DNA of 64,000 nt from Flavonifractor porci (GTDB lineage Bacteria; Bacillota; Clostridia; Oscillospirales; Oscillospiraceae): positions 62,001 to 126,000 of the forward strand of contig NZ_JBBHLB010000002.1 in the NCBI RefSeq assembly GCF_037572415.1, read 5' to 3'. The notes under the pieces are model-generated. The model did no database searches and was not told the origin of the DNA. It worked only from the letters and a program-made list of their open reading frames with translations. This document shows, piece after piece, positions 42,399 through 50,688 of the stretch (position 1 is the stretch's first letter; each line of letters starts with the position of its first letter). The position numbers were made by a program, and so were the translations under genes.

Positions 42399-43680
42399 AT
42401 CCCTCCAGCAGGGGCAGCAGCTGATTGCGGTAGATCCATGCGTCATTGTACTGATTGCGCACAATGGTCTTGGCGTTCAGGCTCCGGTCCTCCCGCATCA
42501 GATTGACGATGGCCCGCCCATGCTCCTCATAGTAGGCCTGCTCGGAAGGGGAGTAGCTCTCGTGGGTGTCAAAGCCGAAGTTCCGGGCGTCCCACCGCAT
42601 GAAGTAGGCCCCCAGACGCTCCCCCAGTTCCTTCAGGGCGGGGACGGCCTGGTTGAGCACCAGGAAATTGCCCCGGCTGGTGGCCTCCAGCACGGTGAGG
42701 CCAAAGGACTCGGAGTAGGAGGGGCAGATGAACAGGTTGGACAGCTGGAACAGCTCAAACACCCCCTGCCGGGGAAAGCCGTCAGGAAAGCCGATGTCCG
42801 AGGTGAAGAGCAGGTCCTCGTCCCGCAGACCGAACTTTTTGCCCTCGGTGCGGATCATGGCCTTGTAGACCCTGGGCGGGATATCGGCGCTGGGGAAGTC
42901 GCAGAAGATGACCTTGATGTCCTGCTCTGTGGCGGTGCGGATGGCGCCCGCCAGGGCGGCCACCTTCTCCAGCCGCTTGCCGGTGGTGAGCCGGGCCGGG
43001 TAGACTGCCAGCAGCTCCGGCCGGATCAGATCCATGTGCCGGGCCACCTCCTGTGCCGCCTCGCTCATGGAGGGAATGAGGGGCAAGGTGTTGTAGACCA
43101 CGGCGCACCGCCCCTCCGGCACGTCGTACTGCCGGGCCAGGGCCGGGATGCCCGAGCGGGTGGGGTAGACAAATTTGGTCCGGGGCAGGTCGGTAAACCG
43201 GGCAGAGAAGGGATATTCCATCGTCTGAGGCCGGGCCGCCGGAAAGGAGTGGGTGAAGGCCAGAAAACGCAGGTGGGGCAGCTCCTGCTGGGCCTTGCGG
43301 ATGGCGATGTTGTGGACCAGGTGCCAGCCCTGGTAGAGAATATCATGGAGGATGCACACATCCACATCTTTTAAATGGGTCACAAAATCACTGGCGATGT
43401 GGTCGGCCTCCTCAAAGAAGGTATCGTGAACCTGTCCGGTGGGGGAGGAGTAGTCGTGCCACTGGATGGCCCTCCCGTGGAGGGCATTTGTGATCTTGAC
43501 CCACTCCAGCCGCTCATCCGCAAAAATACCGGTCCGATCCTGGTCGGGGCAGGTTTCACTGACCAGCATCTTCACGGACACCCCGGCCTCCAGCAGCATC
43601 CGGATCTGGTCCGCCGCCACATTCACCAGGGAGTAGGTGGGGGACAGGCCGGAAAACATGGTCAACAGAGCCACCTTCAT
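42397..43680 (-). CDS. GT4-type glycosyltransferase
   Basis: A 427-residue GT-B fold enzyme. The N-terminal domain starts KVALLTMFSGLSPTYSLVNVAADQI, and the donor-binding C-terminal domain contains FICPSYSESFGLTVLEATSRG with the E-x7-E type motif. It transfers a sugar from a nucleotide donor; acceptor unknown. GGAGGTATTTGGT precedes the ATG at 43680. It follows, on the same strand, the gene of a surface protein with a Thr/Ser-rich stalk, so it might glycosylate that protein, although a terminator hairpin lies between them. Confidence 0.8.
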   Translation of the reverse strand: MKVALLTMFSGLSPTYSLVNVAADQIRMLLEAGVSVKMLVSETCPDQDRTGIFADERLEWVKITNALHGRAIQWHDYSSPTGQVHDTFFEEADHIASDFVTHLKDVDVCILHDILYQGWHLVHNIAIRKAQQELPHLRFLAFTHSFPAARPQTMEYPFSARFTDLPRTKFVYPTRSGIPALARQYDVPEGRCAVVYNTLPLIPSMSEAAQEVARHMDLIRPELLAVYPARLTTGKRLEKVAALAGAIRTATEQDIKVIFCDFPSADIPPRVYKAMIRTEGKKFGLRDEDLLFTSDIGFPDGFPRQGVFELFQLSNLFICPSYSESFGLTVLEATSRGNFLVLNQAVPALKELGERLGAYFMRWDARNFGFDTHESYSPSEQAYYEEHGRAIVNLMREDRSLNAKTIVRNQYNDAWIYRNQLLPLLEG

Positions 43681-43707
43681 ACCAAATACCTCCTTGTCCG
43701 GATGGAA

Positions 43708-43745
43708 AACCGTGGCGCGGCAGAATCTTTTGCCGCGCCACGGTT
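43708..43745 (-). terminator. Terminator of the choice-of-anchor-A gene
   Basis: A 15-bp stem (AACCGTGGCGCGGCA) with 8-base loop and TTTT on the minus strand. Confidence 0.8.
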
Positions 43746-43749
43746 GGGT

Positions 43750-45042
43750 TTAAGGCATATCGCTGTCACAGAGACAGTCGTCAAAGAGTTCCAGCTTCTG
43801 CTTCAGAATAAGTTCCAGACTGGAAACCGCGTCCACCATGGACTCCACAGACTGGTTGGCCTGCAGAATGGTGTCGGTTCTGAGATCCTCAAGAGACAGG
43901 ATCTTCTGCAGTTTCTCCCCCTCCGCGTTGAGGATGTGGGACAGGGCGGCCTGCTGGAGGGCCACCGACTCAAACAGGTCGGTGATGGCCTGGCTCCGGG
44001 GCTGCGGGACCGCCGTGGTGGTGGAGGTGGTGCTGGTGGTGGAAGTGGTGGTCGTAGTGGTGGTCGTAGTGGTGGTCGTAGTGCTGGTCGTGGTACTGGT
44101 GGTGCTGCTTGTGGTGCTGGTGGTCGTGGTCGTACTGGTAGTGGTAGTCGTGGTCGTAGTTGTGGTCGTAGTTGTGGTTGTGGTGGAAGTGCTGCTGGAG
44201 GTGGTGGTGCTGGTGGTCAGCAGACAGCCGGTGGGCTCGGACAGCTCGCCCTCAAACAGCTCGTTGTGGCTTTCCGCGTTGCCGGCGTAGCTGTCAAAGA
44301 TGATGTTGCCGTTGATCTGGCTGAAAGTGGTGGCCGCAGCGGCGAAGGGAGCCAGGACGGAGCCGTAGATGGCGGTGGTGCTGTTGGACCAGGTCAGGGC
44401 CTCGGGGAAGTTCCACAGGATCTTCCGGGCATTTTCCCTGGTAGCGGCGGTACCGTTGCGGAAGATCTGGTAACTGCCGTACAGAATGTTGGCCCCCTCC
44501 ACGTTGATGAGGATGGTGGAATTGATGGGAGCGATGATGTTGATGCCGTTGAGCTGGTCGAGGGACAGACCGGAGCCGTACAGGTTGGCGCTGTCCAGCC
44601 GGAAGATGTTCAGGGTCTCATCGGTGCCGGTGAGGTTGAGCTGGCCGAATACAACGGTGCCGGTACCGTTGGCATCCAGACTGCTCCAGAACAGGGAAGC
44701 ACATTTCAGATAGCGCTCCGCCTCGACAAAGTCAATGGGCGTGCCGGTGGTCAGAGCGCCGTTGGGATTGCCCATGGTGTAGTTGATCACCGTGCTGGTG
44801 GGGCTGATGACGGTGTTTCCGCTGGCGTTGGAGCCGCCGGACACGTTGACAGCGCCGCCCACCACAAAGGATGGATCGGTGCCAGCCGGAGGCAGGGGGG
44901 TGATGCCTGCGCCCACGCCGTAGTTGCTCAGCACGGCGTTGCCGCCCACGGCCACCCGGCCCTCCGCGTCGGTGTTGCTCAGGCTCAGATTGCCGAATAC
45001 GAATACATTATAGTCATTGGCAAGGCCAAAATTGATCGCCAT
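43750..45042 (-). CDS. Choice-of-anchor-A domain protein with Thr/Ser stalk
   Basis: A 430-residue protein in three parts. Residues 1-275 are a choice-of-anchor-A (CAA) beta-type domain (YNVFVFGNLSLSNTDAEGRVAVGGNA near the start; GSVLAPFAAA and INGNIIFDSYAG near its end). Residues 276-343 are a pure Thr/Ser stalk. Residues 344-430 form an all-helical domain ending in a Cys-x-Cys motif. No signal peptide, membrane anchor or LPXTG is present. The helical domain is repeated as a stand-alone protein by the upstream gene. GGGAGGACCTGCT precedes the ATG. A spore-surface or fibre role is possible but unproven. Confidence 0.8.
   Translation of the reverse strand: MAINFGLANDYNVFVFGNLSLSNTDAEGRVAVGGNAVLSNYGVGAGITPLPPAGTDPSFVVGGAVNVSGGSNASGNTVISPTSTVINYTMGNPNGALTTGTPIDFVEAERYLKCASLFWSSLDANGTGTVVFGQLNLTGTDETLNIFRLDSANLYGSGLSLDQLNGINIIAPINSTILINVEGANILYGSYQIFRNGTAATRENARKILWNFPEALTWSNSTTAIYGSVLAPFAAAATTFSQINGNIIFDSYAGNAESHNELFEGELSEPTGCLLTTSTTTSSSTSTTTTTTTTTTTTTTTTSTTTTTSTTSSTTSTTTSTTTTTTTTTTTTTSTTSTTSTTTAVPQPRSQAITDLFESVALQQAALSHILNAEGEKLQKILSLEDLRTDTILQANQSVESMVDAVSSLELILKQKLELFDDCLCDSDMP
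44014..44217 (-). repeat. Low-complexity Thr/Ser codon tract
   Basis: 68 consecutive Thr or Ser codons (mostly ACC, ACT, ACG, AGC) form an imperfect short tandem repeat inside the CAA-domain gene. Such tracts change length by slippage or recombination in steps of three, so the frame is kept. Confidence 0.85.
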
Positions 45043-45120
45043 AGCAGGTCCTCCCGAGAAAGAATATGAGAGTATCTCATGTGTACTGCTATTCTATGCG
45101 GCGTGTCCCCGTTTGGTTCC

Positions 45121-45152
45121 AAAAAGGCGGGGCTCCATGGGGGAGCCCCGCC
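45121..45152 (-). terminator. Terminator of the small helical protein gene
   Basis: GGCGGGGCTCC/GGAGCCCCGCC stem followed by TTTTT on the minus strand. Confidence 0.85.
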
Positions 45153-45165
45153 CGCGGTGATTTGC

Positions 45166-45462
45166 TTACTCCTGGGCAGCCTCTTCGGCGGGCTTGCACA
45201 GGCAGCCCTCGAAGGCAGACAGCTTGGAGTGGAGGATCATCTCCAGCCGGGACACAGCGTTGACCATGGACTCCACCGACTTGTTGGTGGCAAGCAGCAC
45301 CTCGGGGGTAACGTCCTCCAGGGCGACCATCTTCTGGATCTTCTCACCCTCGGCATTGAGGATGTGGGACAGAGCGGTCTCCTGAAGAGCCACAGACTCG
45401 ATGATATCGGTGATGGCCTGGGTGCGGGTGGTGTTGCTGGAGGTGATAACGGGCATTCCCAT
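45166..45462 (-). CDS. Small helical protein sharing the CAA-protein C-terminus
   Basis: A 98-residue protein. From residue 10 it aligns with the last 80 residues of the downstream CAA-domain protein (shared ALSHILNAEGEK, SVESMV, CLC). I recall comparable helices at the ends of collagen-like spore-surface proteins in Firmicutes, but this is memory, not a search. AAGGAG lies eleven bases before the ATG at 45462; a second ATG at 45456 is possible. It may be a partner or minor subunit of the stalked protein. Confidence 0.7.
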   Translation of the reverse strand: MGMPVITSSNTTRTQAITDIIESVALQETALSHILNAEGEKIQKMVALEDVTPEVLLATNKSVESMVNAVSRLEMILHSKLSAFEGCLCKPAEEAAQE

Positions 45463-45535
45463 AATAGCGTATGCTCCTTCAAGTGTATTGAGCGTCTGCT
45501 CGCAGTATGCTATGCCCGCCGGAGAGAAAGGGTGA

Positions 45536-45573
45536 CAAAAAGAGCGCCCTGCATCATGCAGAGCGCTCTCTGA
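45536..45573 (-). terminator. Terminator of thrS
   Basis: AGAGCGC-type stem with inner CTGCAT/ATGCAG pairing and TTTTT on the minus strand. Confidence 0.85.
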
Positions 45574-45577
45574 AAAA

Positions 45578-47383
45578 TCAAATCTTCTGTTCAATGGACT
45601 TGGAGTCCACCTCGTCCTTCAGCTTCTCCACAAAAGCGTCGAAGGCCATGACGGTCTGCTCGCCCTTGCGGTTGCGGACGGCCACCTCGCCGCTCTCCAC
45701 TTCCTTGTCGCCGATGACCAGCATATAGGGAACCTTCTCCAGCTGGGCCTCCCGGATCTTCTTGCCGATCTTCTCGTTGCGCTCGTCCACCTCCACGCGG
45801 TAGCCCTGAGCGGACAGCTTGTTCTTCAGCTCATAGCTGTACTCGGCAGCGCGGTCGGTGATGGGCAGGATACGGATCTGCTCGGGGGACATCCAGGTGG
45901 GCAGGGCGCCGGCGTACTCCTCCAGCAGGTAGGCCAGGGTGCGCTCGTAGCAGCCCAGGGAGGTGCGGTGGATGATATAGGGGGTCTTTTTCTGACCGTC
46001 GGCGTCCACATACTCCATGCCGAACTGCTTGGCCAGCAGCATATCGATCTGGATGGTGACCAGAGTGTCCTCCTTGCCGAACACGTTCTTATACTGAATG
46101 TCCAGCTTGGGGCCGTAGAAGGCGGCCTCGTCGATGCCGATGGTGTACTCCACACCCAGGTCGTCCAGGATCTGGCCCATGACCTTCTGAGCGGTCTCCC
46201 ACTGCTCGGCGGTACCCTCGTACTTGTTGTTGGGGTTGGCGGGGTCCCACTGGGAGAAGCGGAAGGTACACTTGTCCAGCAGGCCCACGGTGCCCAGGCA
46301 GTACTTGGCCAGGTCCAGACAGCCCTTGAACTCCTGCTCCAGCTGCTCAGGACGGAGGATCAGGTGGCCCTCGGAGATGGTGAACTGGCGGACACGGATC
46401 AGGCCGTGCATCTCGCCGGAGTCCTCGTTGCGGAAGAGGGTAGAGGTTTCGCCCAGGCGCATGGGCAGGTCCCGGTAGCTGCGGCCCCGGTTCAGGAACA
46501 CCTGGTACTGGAAGGGGCAGGTCATGGGACGGAGAGCAAAGCACTCCTTCTCCTCATCCTGGGGATCGCCCAGCACGAACATACCGTCCAGATAGTGATC
46601 CCAGTGGCCGGAGATCTTGTACAGCTCCCGTTTGGCCATGTAGGGGGTCTTGGTCAGCAGATAGCCCCGCTTCTGCTCCTCGTCCTCCACCCAGCGCTGC
46701 AGGGTCTGGATGGTGCGGGCGCCCTTGGGCAGGATGATGGGCAGGCCCTGGCCGATCACGTCCACGGTGGTGAAGTAGCCCAGCTCCCGACCCAGCTTGT
46801 TGTGGTCACGCTTAAGGGCGTCCTCACGCTGCTTCAGCCAGGCGTCCAGTTCGTCCTTCTTGGGGAAGGCGATGCCGTAGATGCGCTGGAGGGTCTCCCG
46901 GTTGGAGTCGCCCCGCCAGTAGGCGGAGTTGCAGGCGGTGAGCTTGATGGCGTTGCCCTTGATGCGGCCGGTGGAGTCCAGGTGGGGGCCGGCGCACAGG
47001 TCGGTGAACTCGCCCTGCTTGTAGAAGGAGATCACCGCCTCCTCGGGCAGGTCGCGGATGAGCTCCACCTTAAAGGGCTCACCCTTCTCCTCCATCAGCT
47101 TGAGGGCCTCGGCACGGGGCAGCTCAAACCGCTCCAGCTTCAGCTTCTCCTTGCAGATCTTTCGCATCTCGCCCTCGATCTGCTCCAGATGCTCGGGGGT
47201 AAAGGAGAAGGGGGCGTCCATATCGTAGTAGAAGCCCTCCTCAATAGCGGGGCCGATGGCCAGCTTCACCTCGGGCCACAGGCGCTTGACGGCCTGAGCC
47301 ATCACATGGGAGCAGGTGTGCCAGTAGGTCTGGCGGTATTCAGGGTTTTCAAAGGTAAATTCGTTCTTGACTTCTTCGGACAT
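45578..47383 (-). CDS. thrS: Threonyl-tRNA synthetase lacking the TGS domain
   Basis: A 601-residue class IIa synthetase. It starts directly in the editing domain (YWHTCSHVMAQAVKRLWP with the HxxxH zinc-type motif, and DLCAGPHLDSTGRI), then shows the catalytic motifs RPMTCPFQYQ, FRNEDSGEMHGLIRVRQF and HRTSLGCYERTLAYLLEEY, and a C-terminal anticodon-binding domain. The N-terminal TGS domain of about 60 residues found in most bacterial ThrRS is absent, and no in-frame extension encodes it. The gene is controlled by a T-box leader. Confidence 0.95.
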   Translation of the reverse strand: MSEEVKNEFTFENPEYRQTYWHTCSHVMAQAVKRLWPEVKLAIGPAIEEGFYYDMDAPFSFTPEHLEQIEGEMRKICKEKLKLERFELPRAEALKLMEEKGEPFKVELIRDLPEEAVISFYKQGEFTDLCAGPHLDSTGRIKGNAIKLTACNSAYWRGDSNRETLQRIYGIAFPKKDELDAWLKQREDALKRDHNKLGRELGYFTTVDVIGQGLPIILPKGARTIQTLQRWVEDEEQKRGYLLTKTPYMAKRELYKISGHWDHYLDGMFVLGDPQDEEKECFALRPMTCPFQYQVFLNRGRSYRDLPMRLGETSTLFRNEDSGEMHGLIRVRQFTISEGHLILRPEQLEQEFKGCLDLAKYCLGTVGLLDKCTFRFSQWDPANPNNKYEGTAEQWETAQKVMGQILDDLGVEYTIGIDEAAFYGPKLDIQYKNVFGKEDTLVTIQIDMLLAKQFGMEYVDADGQKKTPYIIHRTSLGCYERTLAYLLEEYAGALPTWMSPEQIRILPITDRAAEYSYELKNKLSAQGYRVEVDERNEKIGKKIREAQLEKVPYMLVIGDKEVESGEVAVRNRKGEQTVMAFDAFVEKLKDEVDSKSIEQKI

Positions 47384-47417
47384 AAATAAGACCTCCTTGT
47401 AAATTGGGGCGGAGGGT

Positions 47418-47775
47418 AAAGAAAACGCCTCACCCCTGATTGGTCAGGGGTGAGGCGCAAAAACGTCCCACGGTTCCACCCTGCTTGCAAGTAGCGTTTG
47501 AGCCGTCGCGAGCAGCGCGGATGGACCGGAGCAAGGGCGAGGGGAGGGCCGTAAGGCCCGGACACCAGCCCGAGTCGGAGGGAAGCCGCGCGTCGCGAGC
47601 AGACGAAACGTGATCGCTTGCCGCTTGTGACTTTCTGTAACGGGAAAGTCCCGGCCCGGTCGTCCCGGGCGGCTCAGGAGTGGTACAGCCGCCGCGTATC
47701 GTGGTGCCCTTCCACCAAACAGGCCCCTCTCTGTCCGCCGCTGTGCGGTTTCTTCTCCATCGTTGCCATTTTAAC
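47418..47775 (-). promoter_or_regulatory. T-box riboswitch, threonine-specific
   Basis: On the minus strand the leader contains an AG-box region (GGACAGAGAGGGG), a specifier loop reading GTACCACTCCTGAG with the Thr codon ACC, the T-box core AGGGTGGAACCGTGGGA (47466-47482) and a terminator (CGCCTCACCCCTGA stem, 47426-47457, then TTTTC). Uncharged tRNA-Thr should pair with the specifier and the T-box and so prevent termination before thrS. Confidence 0.92.
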
Positions 47776-47781
47776 GACAAA

Positions 47782-47810
47782 ACTATAGCACCAAACCATA
47801 CGGCTGTCAA
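47782..47810 (-). promoter_or_regulatory. Promoter of the thrS leader
   Basis: Minus strand: TTGACA (47805-47810), 17 bases, TATAGT (47782-47787). Confidence 0.85.
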
Positions 47811-47816
47811 GCCAAA

Positions 47817-47850
47817 AACGGGTGAGAGAACCGATGAACGGGTGAGAGAA
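47817..47850. repeat. 14-bp direct repeat, 20 bp apart
   Basis: AACGGGTGAGAGAA occurs at 47817-47830 and 47837-47850, exactly two helical turns apart, just upstream of the thrS -35 box. The rest of 47851-48020 shows no gene or clear signal. Confidence 0.6.
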
Positions 47851-48020
47851 AAACATGGGAATTGAAATTAACAGTTTATTCACAATGAATACACGATTTG
47901 GCCTTATTTACAAGGTATGATACAGACAGATTCAGAGATGAATCACAAGCGAGACCATCCTCCCAAACCAATTCCTCTCTTATCCCTCTCCAACACCTTT
48001 GCAACACACACAACACACAC

Positions 48021-48103
48021 CCAAAAAGCCCCGGCCATATGGCCGGGGCTTTTTGGTATGATTAGAAGGCAAAGGGGCGCGCCGCACCATCTGCGGCGCG
48101 CCC
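48021..48103 (-). terminator. Double hairpin after the MFS gene
   Basis: 48075-48103 is a 12-bp stem (GGGCGCGCCGCA) and 48021-48056 a perfect 36-base palindrome (arm CCAAAAAGCCCCGGCC) with T-run; the second is a standard terminator. Confidence 0.85.
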
Positions 48104-48117
48104 AAGAGGGGGTAAAC

Positions 48118-49455
48118 TTACTTGCCGGGGTGGGCGGCTTTCCAGTCCCGGTTGAAGCGATGCTCGTTGACCAGCAACACCAGCACCACGTTGACCAGAG
48201 CCACGCCGGCGAACACCAGGTAGGCCATCTTGATCTGGCCGCCGGTCATCAGCTGCACAGCGCCGTTGACCAGGAAGCACAGGGCGGTGATGGCGCCCTG
48301 GATGGGGAAGATCACGCTGTTGACCTTATCAAAGCCGTGGCGGCCGAAGATGGAGGCGGGCAGGGAAGTGGTGAAGTTAGCGGAACCGCCGATGCCCATG
48401 GCGATCATGAACAGGGAGACGTATACCAGGGGGGAGGAACTGTCGACAGCGCCGAAGTTGCACAGCAGGGCGATGGCGTACCAAATACCGAAGCCCACCA
48501 TGGTCTTCTTGGTGCCGATCTTGTCGTCGATGATACCAATGAGCCAGGAGCCGACCACGCCGCCCAGCGCCAGGATAGTCATGATGTTCATGGCCTCCTG
48601 CTGCTGGAAGCCCAGCTGGGTGTTGCGCACTACCAGTTGGCTCATAACACCCACAGAGCAGATCTGAAAGAAGCCGGTGGTGATGGCGGCCAGCCACAGT
48701 TCCTTGGTCTTGAGCAGCTTGCCGGTGGTCCAACCGCCATCGCCTTCCACTTCGTCGGCGGTATCATACTCGGCTCTGTATACCTCGTCGGACACATTAT
48801 CGGGGTTGATGCCCCGCTCCTGAGGGGTGTTGCGGATGAAGAGCATACCCAGCACGCCCAGGACGATTGCGGCGATACCGATGGGGATGATGCCGGTGGT
48901 GAAGTTGGTGCCGATGTTCTCAGTGCCGGCCACCACAGGAGCGATGAGCAGAGCCACCAGCTGCACATAAAAGGCAGAAGCGAAGTTGTGGCCCATGGTG
49001 GTGTAGCCCATGACCACACCCTTCTTCTTGGGAAACCAGGTGGCTACCAGTGTGCCGCCCGCCACATAGCCGGCGGACATGATGCTGCCGAACACAAAGC
49101 ACATGGCGATGGTGTAGATCACCACGCTGGGAGCGTTGCAGGCCAGGATGTAAGCGATGCCGGAGATGATGCAGCACACGCCGGAGGTGATGCGGGCGCC
49201 GATCCTACGGTTGATCTGGCCCACCACGATGAAGAAGAATACGCCCACGATACCGGCTACGGAGTTCATAGTCATGATGGTACCAGACTCCAGCCCCAGG
49301 CGATACTCCACATTGGGGGCGGTGATGTTCGCACCGTCGTTACACATACCTACATATAGGAAAAACATCAGCAGGCAGTAAAGGATCACGACCCAGCCTG
49401 CGCCAAAGTTGACGACGGAATTCTTATTGCCGTCGCGGAGGTTTTGTTTCGCCAT
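48118..49455 (-). CDS. MFS transporter, OxlT (oxalate/formate antiporter)-like
   Basis: A 445-residue carrier with twelve hydrophobic segments. GQINRRIGARI between TM2 and TM3 is the MFS loop motif, and TWFPKKKGVVMGYTTMG resembles OxlT-type organic-acid carriers. The central loop (about residues 200-240) is acidic. It probably exchanges carboxylates across the cytoplasmic membrane. Its promoter shares the operator of the catabolic operon beginning at 59432, so it likely brings in the substrate, or exports a product, of that pathway. Confidence 0.85.
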   Translation of the reverse strand: MAKQNLRDGNKNSVVNFGAGWVVILYCLLMFFLYVGMCNDGANITAPNVEYRLGLESGTIMTMNSVAGIVGVFFFIVVGQINRRIGARITSGVCCIISGIAYILACNAPSVVIYTIAMCFVFGSIMSAGYVAGGTLVATWFPKKKGVVMGYTTMGHNFASAFYVQLVALLIAPVVAGTENIGTNFTTGIIPIGIAAIVLGVLGMLFIRNTPQERGINPDNVSDEVYRAEYDTADEVEGDGGWTTGKLLKTKELWLAAITTGFFQICSVGVMSQLVVRNTQLGFQQQEAMNIMTILALGGVVGSWLIGIIDDKIGTKKTMVGFGIWYAIALLCNFGAVDSSSPLVYVSLFMIAMGIGGSANFTTSLPASIFGRHGFDKVNSVIFPIQGAITALCFLVNGAVQLMTGGQIKMAYLVFAGVALVNVVLVLLVNEHRFNRDWKAAHPGK

Positions 49456-49526
49456 TCATTTTCCCTCATCTCTAAATGGTTTGGATCAGGACAAGTGCCG
49501 GCAAGTCCATTCCTTGTTGCAGCTAT

Positions 49527-49564
49527 ACTTTAACGATTTGAAAGCTTTTGTGCAATCCCCACAA
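49527..49564 (-). promoter_or_regulatory. Promoter A with palindromic operator
   Basis: TTGTGCAATCCCCACAA (49548-49564) overlaps the -35 box TTGCAC (minus, 49550-49555), which is 17 bases from TAAAGT (49527-49532). The same layout occurs at promoter B (59514-59551). Further partial sites are TTTGTGCAT (49618-49626) and CACAATTTGTG (49706-49716). No gene lies in 49456-49781. Confidence 0.7.
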
Positions 49565-49781
49565 GTTGGTGAGTTACTAACCAATGAGTAAATAGTGACC
49601 AAAAGGTAAGTGTCCTGTTTTGTGCATAATCAATGAAAAGATGGTTAAAAAATTGACAAAGCAATGCAAGTAAATTTTGGTTTAATATAGATACTGTTCG
49701 GTTTACACAATTTGTGAGGCGAAATTTTGTCGCACAGAAAACGCTGGGCAAGGCCTGTAAAATATTGGATCAAAAAGCAAC

Positions 49782-49818
49782 GAAACAGCCGCGGCAGCAT
49801 TGCTGCCGCGGCTGTTTC
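49782..49818 (-). terminator. Terminator of the first BKACE operon
   Basis: A perfect 16-bp stem (arm GAAACAGCCGCGGCAG) with 5-base loop. Confidence 0.85.
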
Positions 49819-49830
49819 ACAGGATAGAGA

Positions 49831-50667
49831 TTATTTTAGGCTGAGGATCTCGCGGGCCTCGGCGGGCGTGGCAACCTGCTTGCCGAACTCCTCGATGACG
49901 CGGCGGGCGCGGTCCACGAACTGGACGTTGCTCTGAGCCAGCTGGCCCTTGGCGTACATGACGTTGTCCTCCATGCCCACACGGATGTGGCCGCCCAGGG
50001 CCACGGCGCCGTACAGCATGGTCATGGCGGAGTGACCCACGCCGAAGCAGCTCCAGGTGGAACCGGGGCAGAGGGACTCCATGGTCTCCTTCATGAAGAT
50101 CAGGTTCTTCATGGTGCCGGGGATGCCGTTGGCGCAGCCCATGCAGAACTGGAAGTGCAGGGGCCCCTTGAGGACGCCCTTCTTCAGGTAGTACTGGGCG
50201 TTGGCAATCATGCCGGGGTCAAAGGCCTCGATCTCGGGCTTGACGCCCCACTCCTGCATGTTCTTGCCCAGTTCCTCCAGGAAGGCGGGGGGATTGAGGA
50301 AGAGGGAGGTGTGCAGCCAGTTCATGGAGCCGCAGTCGTAGGAGCCCATCTCGGGGCGCAGCTCCTTCAGGTGGATCTGGCGGGTCTCATCGGTGGCGTT
50401 CAGGTCGCCGGAGGTGGTCATGTTCAGGATGATGTCGCAGTCGGGGTGGTTGGAGCGGAGAAGTTCCACGGTCTCGCGGAACTTCTCCTTATCCATGGTG
50501 CCCTTGCCCTGGTCGTCGCGCATGTGCAGGTGGGCAACGGCAGCGCCGGCCTTCCAGCAGGCGTACACGTCCTCGGCAATCTCAGCGGGGGTCATGGGCA
50601 CGTTGGGGTTGTTTTCCTTGGTGGGCCAGGCGCCGGTGGTGGCCACGGTGATGATGGTTTTATTCAT
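49831..50667 (-). CDS. Beta-keto acid cleavage enzyme (BKACE/DUF849), copy 1
   Basis: A 278-residue TIM-barrel enzyme of the family that includes 3-keto-5-aminohexanoate cleavage enzyme. It condenses a beta-keto acid with acetyl-CoA to give acetoacetate and a new acyl-CoA. GAAVAHLHMRDDQG has the zinc-binding His pair, ILNMTTSGD and PEIEAFDPGM the catalytic region, and SCFGVGHSAMTMLYGAVALGGHIRVGMEDN the C-terminal signature. Which keto acid it uses is unknown. It is the last gene of the operon cyclase-symporter-BKACE, and is identical in protein sequence to copy 2 from residue 2 on. Confidence 0.92.
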   Translation of the reverse strand: MNKTIITVATTGAWPTKENNPNVPMTPAEIAEDVYACWKAGAAVAHLHMRDDQGKGTMDKEKFRETVELLRSNHPDCDIILNMTTSGDLNATDETRQIHLKELRPEMGSYDCGSMNWLHTSLFLNPPAFLEELGKNMQEWGVKPEIEAFDPGMIANAQYYLKKGVLKGPLHFQFCMGCANGIPGTMKNLIFMKETMESLCPGSTWSCFGVGHSAMTMLYGAVALGGHIRVGMEDNVMYAKGQLAQSNVQFVDRARRVIEEFGKQVATPAEAREILSLK

Positions 50668-50688
50668 ATCCTGTACCTCTCTGAGTGA

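Noticed and set aside
44014..44217. CRISPR-like or regulatory tandem repeat
   Set aside because: It is an in-frame Thr/Ser codon tract inside a gene, with no spacer-repeat periodicity and no cas genes.
49527..49564. Sigma-54 promoter before the MFS gene
   Set aside because: TTGC is present but no GG ten bases upstream of the GC; a sigma-70 promoter with an overlapping operator fits better.
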